DNA from: Pseudooceanicola nitratireducens
GTDB lineage: Bacteria > Pseudomonadota > Alphaproteobacteria > Rhodobacterales > Rhodobacteraceae
Assembly: GCF_900109195.1 (NCBI RefSeq)
Contig: NZ_FNZG01000001.1
Location: 868,001 to 932,000 of the forward strand
Length of the DNA: 64,000 nt
Direction of reading: 5' to 3'
In this document: one piece after another, positions 62,990-64,000 of the stretch
How positions within the stretch are numbered: the first letter of the stretch is position 1
How the letters are laid out: each line of letters opens with the position of its first letter
The notes under the pieces: generated by a model
Databases searched by the model: none
What the model saw: the letters and a program-made list of their open reading frames with translations, nothing else
Told to the model about the DNA's origin: nothing
Program-made: the position numbers and the translations under genes

Positions 62990-63952
62990 ATGGATCGGAT
63001 CGCGGAACAGGCCTGGGAATGGCATCTGGCCGGCAAGGGCGCGGCCTTGGCCACGGTGGTCGAAACCTGGGGCAGCGCCCCGCGCCGCGTGGGCGCGATG
63101 CTGGCGGTCTCGGGCGATGGCGACCTCGCGGGCTCGGTCTCGGGCGGCTGTGTCGAGGGCGCGGTGGTGACCGAGGCCTTCGACGCCCTGGAAACCGGCA
63201 AAAGCACCATCCTGACCTATGGCGTTTCGGACGACGATGCCTTTGCCGTGGGGCTGGCTTGCGGCGGCACGATCCGCATCCTGTTGCAGCCCGTCGGGTT
63301 CGATGCGGGTATCCCGGTCGACACGTTGACCGCCCTCTGCGCGGCGCGGGCCGCCCGCACCCCCGTGGCCCATGTGGTCGATACCGAAGGCTGGACCAGC
63401 CACACCGCCGGTGCCGAGGACTTCCCCGACCGCTTCCGCGCCGATCGCAGCGGGTTCGAGGATGAAACGACCTTTGTTGCCATCCACAACCCGCCCTTGC
63501 GCATGGTTGTCGTCGGTGCGGTACATATCTCCCAGGCCCTGGTGCCCATGGCCCGAATGGCTGGCTACGATCCGCTGATCGTCGATCCGCGCCCCGCCTT
63601 CGCCACGCCCGAGCGTTTCCCGGGCGAAGATGTGCGCGACGCCTACCCGGACGAGGTGCTGGACGGTCTTCTGGACAGCCGTACCGCGTTGGTGCTTCTG
63701 ACGCACGACCCCAAGATCGACGACCCCGCGCTCGAGATGGGGCTGCGGTCAGATGCCTTCTACATCGGCGCGCTCGGGTCCACCCGGACCCATGCCAAAC
63801 GGGTGCAACGCCTGACGGACAAGGGCTTTTCCGACAGCCAGATCGCCCGCATCCACGCCCCTGTGGGTCTGGATATCGGAGCCGCGGGACCGGCCGAAAT
63901 TGCCATCGCCACAATCGCCCAGATCACCCAGGTGTTGCGGAAGGGCGCATGA
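62990..63952 (+). CDS. XdhC family molybdenum hydroxylase maturation protein
   Basis: A 320-residue XdhC/CoxI-type protein. N-terminal part WGSAPRRVGAMLAVSGDGDLAGSVSGGCVEGAVVTEA is the XdhC signature; the C-terminal Rossmann-like part shows VVVGAVHISQALVPMARMAGYDPLIVDPR and YIGALGSTRTHAKR. XdhC binds and sulfurates the Mo cofactor before insertion into xanthine-dehydrogenase-type enzymes. The start at 62990 follows GGAAAAGGGG; the upstream extension from 62918 is not used. The stop overlaps the next gene (ATGA). Confidence 0.92.
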   Translation: MDRIAEQAWEWHLAGKGAALATVVETWGSAPRRVGAMLAVSGDGDLAGSVSGGCVEGAVVTEAFDALETGKSTILTYGVSDDDAFAVGLACGGTIRILLQPVGFDAGIPVDTLTALCAARAARTPVAHVVDTEGWTSHTAGAEDFPDRFRADRSGFEDETTFVAIHNPPLRMVVVGAVHISQALVPMARMAGYDPLIVDPRPAFATPERFPGEDVRDAYPDEVLDGLLDSRTALVLLTHDPKIDDPALEMGLRSDAFYIGALGSTRTHAKRVQRLTDKGFSDSQIARIHAPVGLDIGAAGPAEIAIATIAQITQVLRKGA

Positions 63953-64000
63953 AGTTCGGCCCTGTTCCCCTGTCCCAGGCGGAAGGCGCGATCCTGGCGC
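63949..64000 (+). CDS. Start of a molybdopterin-related gene (3' truncated by window)
   Basis: Seventeen codons are visible: MKFGPVPLSQAEGAILA. The KFGPVPLxxAxGAILAH-like start is typical of molybdopterin-binding/MoeA- or MocA-fused proteins encoded next to xdhC. It overlaps the xdhC stop by ATGA. Function cannot be fixed from 17 residues; the coupling to xdhC is the main argument. Confidence 0.55.
   Translation, partial: MKFGPVPLSQAEGAILA

Noticed and set aside
60785-63706. 973-codon minus-strand frame opposite the OmpA and XdhC genes
   Set aside because: Gly/Phe/Arg-rich repeats mirror the Ala/Glu codons of the OmpA low-complexity region, and the frame crosses a strong terminator.
1-64000. 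tRNA, rRNA, CRISPR array or insertion sequence
   Set aside because: No cloverleaf-like tract, spaced identical repeats, or transposase motif was found by reading; short structures could still be missed.

Overview
The window is a high-GC alphaproteobacterial chromosome segment, most likely from the Rhodobacteraceae (Roseobacter/Rhodobacter group). This is inferred from gene content and order: a 14-gene nuo operon interrupted by small accessory genes and followed by birA-coaX-rnj, a tatABC cluster next to an nlpD-pcm-surE block, and family-typical proteins (DUF5337-, DUF5333-, Hint- and DUF1194-like). No rRNA, tRNA, CRISPR array or insertion sequence was seen.

Region 1 (1-22993, + strand) is one long polycistron. 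Core complex I genes nuoA (cut by the window start) through nuoN are all present in the usual order. Between them sit small coupled genes: three lipoproteins (after nuoD, nuoF and nuoG), a 50-residue and a 42-residue membrane or exported peptide, a membrane protein that shares a C-terminal helix-hairpin-helix domain with the extended NuoE, DUF5337- and DUF5333-like proteins, and a tandem carboxymuconolactone-decarboxylase pair between nuoI and nuoJ. Two inserts look foreign: a sulfotransferase between nuoC and nuoD, and an AT-richer 100-codon orphan between nuoH and nuoI that is bracketed by a 7-bp direct repeat. The operon continues into biotin ligase, type III pantothenate kinase and RNase J.

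Region 2 (22965-34869) is a mixed housekeeping stretch: PilZ protein, DEAD-box helicase, a glycosyltransferase, release factor 3 and a Hint-domain protein on the minus strand; then a catalytically degenerate SDR, a DNA alkylation repair protein, an orphan ABC ATPase, tatABC and a DUF815 ATPase on the plus strand.

Region 3 (35051-53376 and on, minus strand) holds a LysM-LytM lipoprotein (nlpD-like), pcm, surE, a DUF1801 protein, an SDR, a PilP/GspC-like fragment-sized protein, purF, cvpA, radA, pqiA, mlaF, mlaE, alr, a DUF1194 VWA protein, dnaB, pyrE and pyrC. A 602-bp gap upstream of dnaB carries a perfect DnaA box.

Region 4 (51307-58225, minus strand) is a tightly coupled cell-surface glycan cluster: three paralogous family-2/92-like glycosyltransferases (one fused to a degenerate sulfotransferase-like domain), a sulfotransferase, an FkbM methyltransferase, and at the end a conserved protein often mislabelled as PAPS reductase. 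Together with the sulfotransferase in nuo it suggests sulfated or otherwise decorated surface glycans.

Region 5 (58490-64000, + strand) has a MoxR ATPase and a CoxE-like VWA protein (a CoxD/CoxE-type pair), an OmpA-family protein ending in a clear terminator, XdhC, and the start of a molybdopterin-related gene, pointing to maturation of a molybdenum hydroxylase encoded beyond the window. A dispersed intergenic motif (core CCNAAAATA followed by GC-rich hairpins) occurs at four gene ends.
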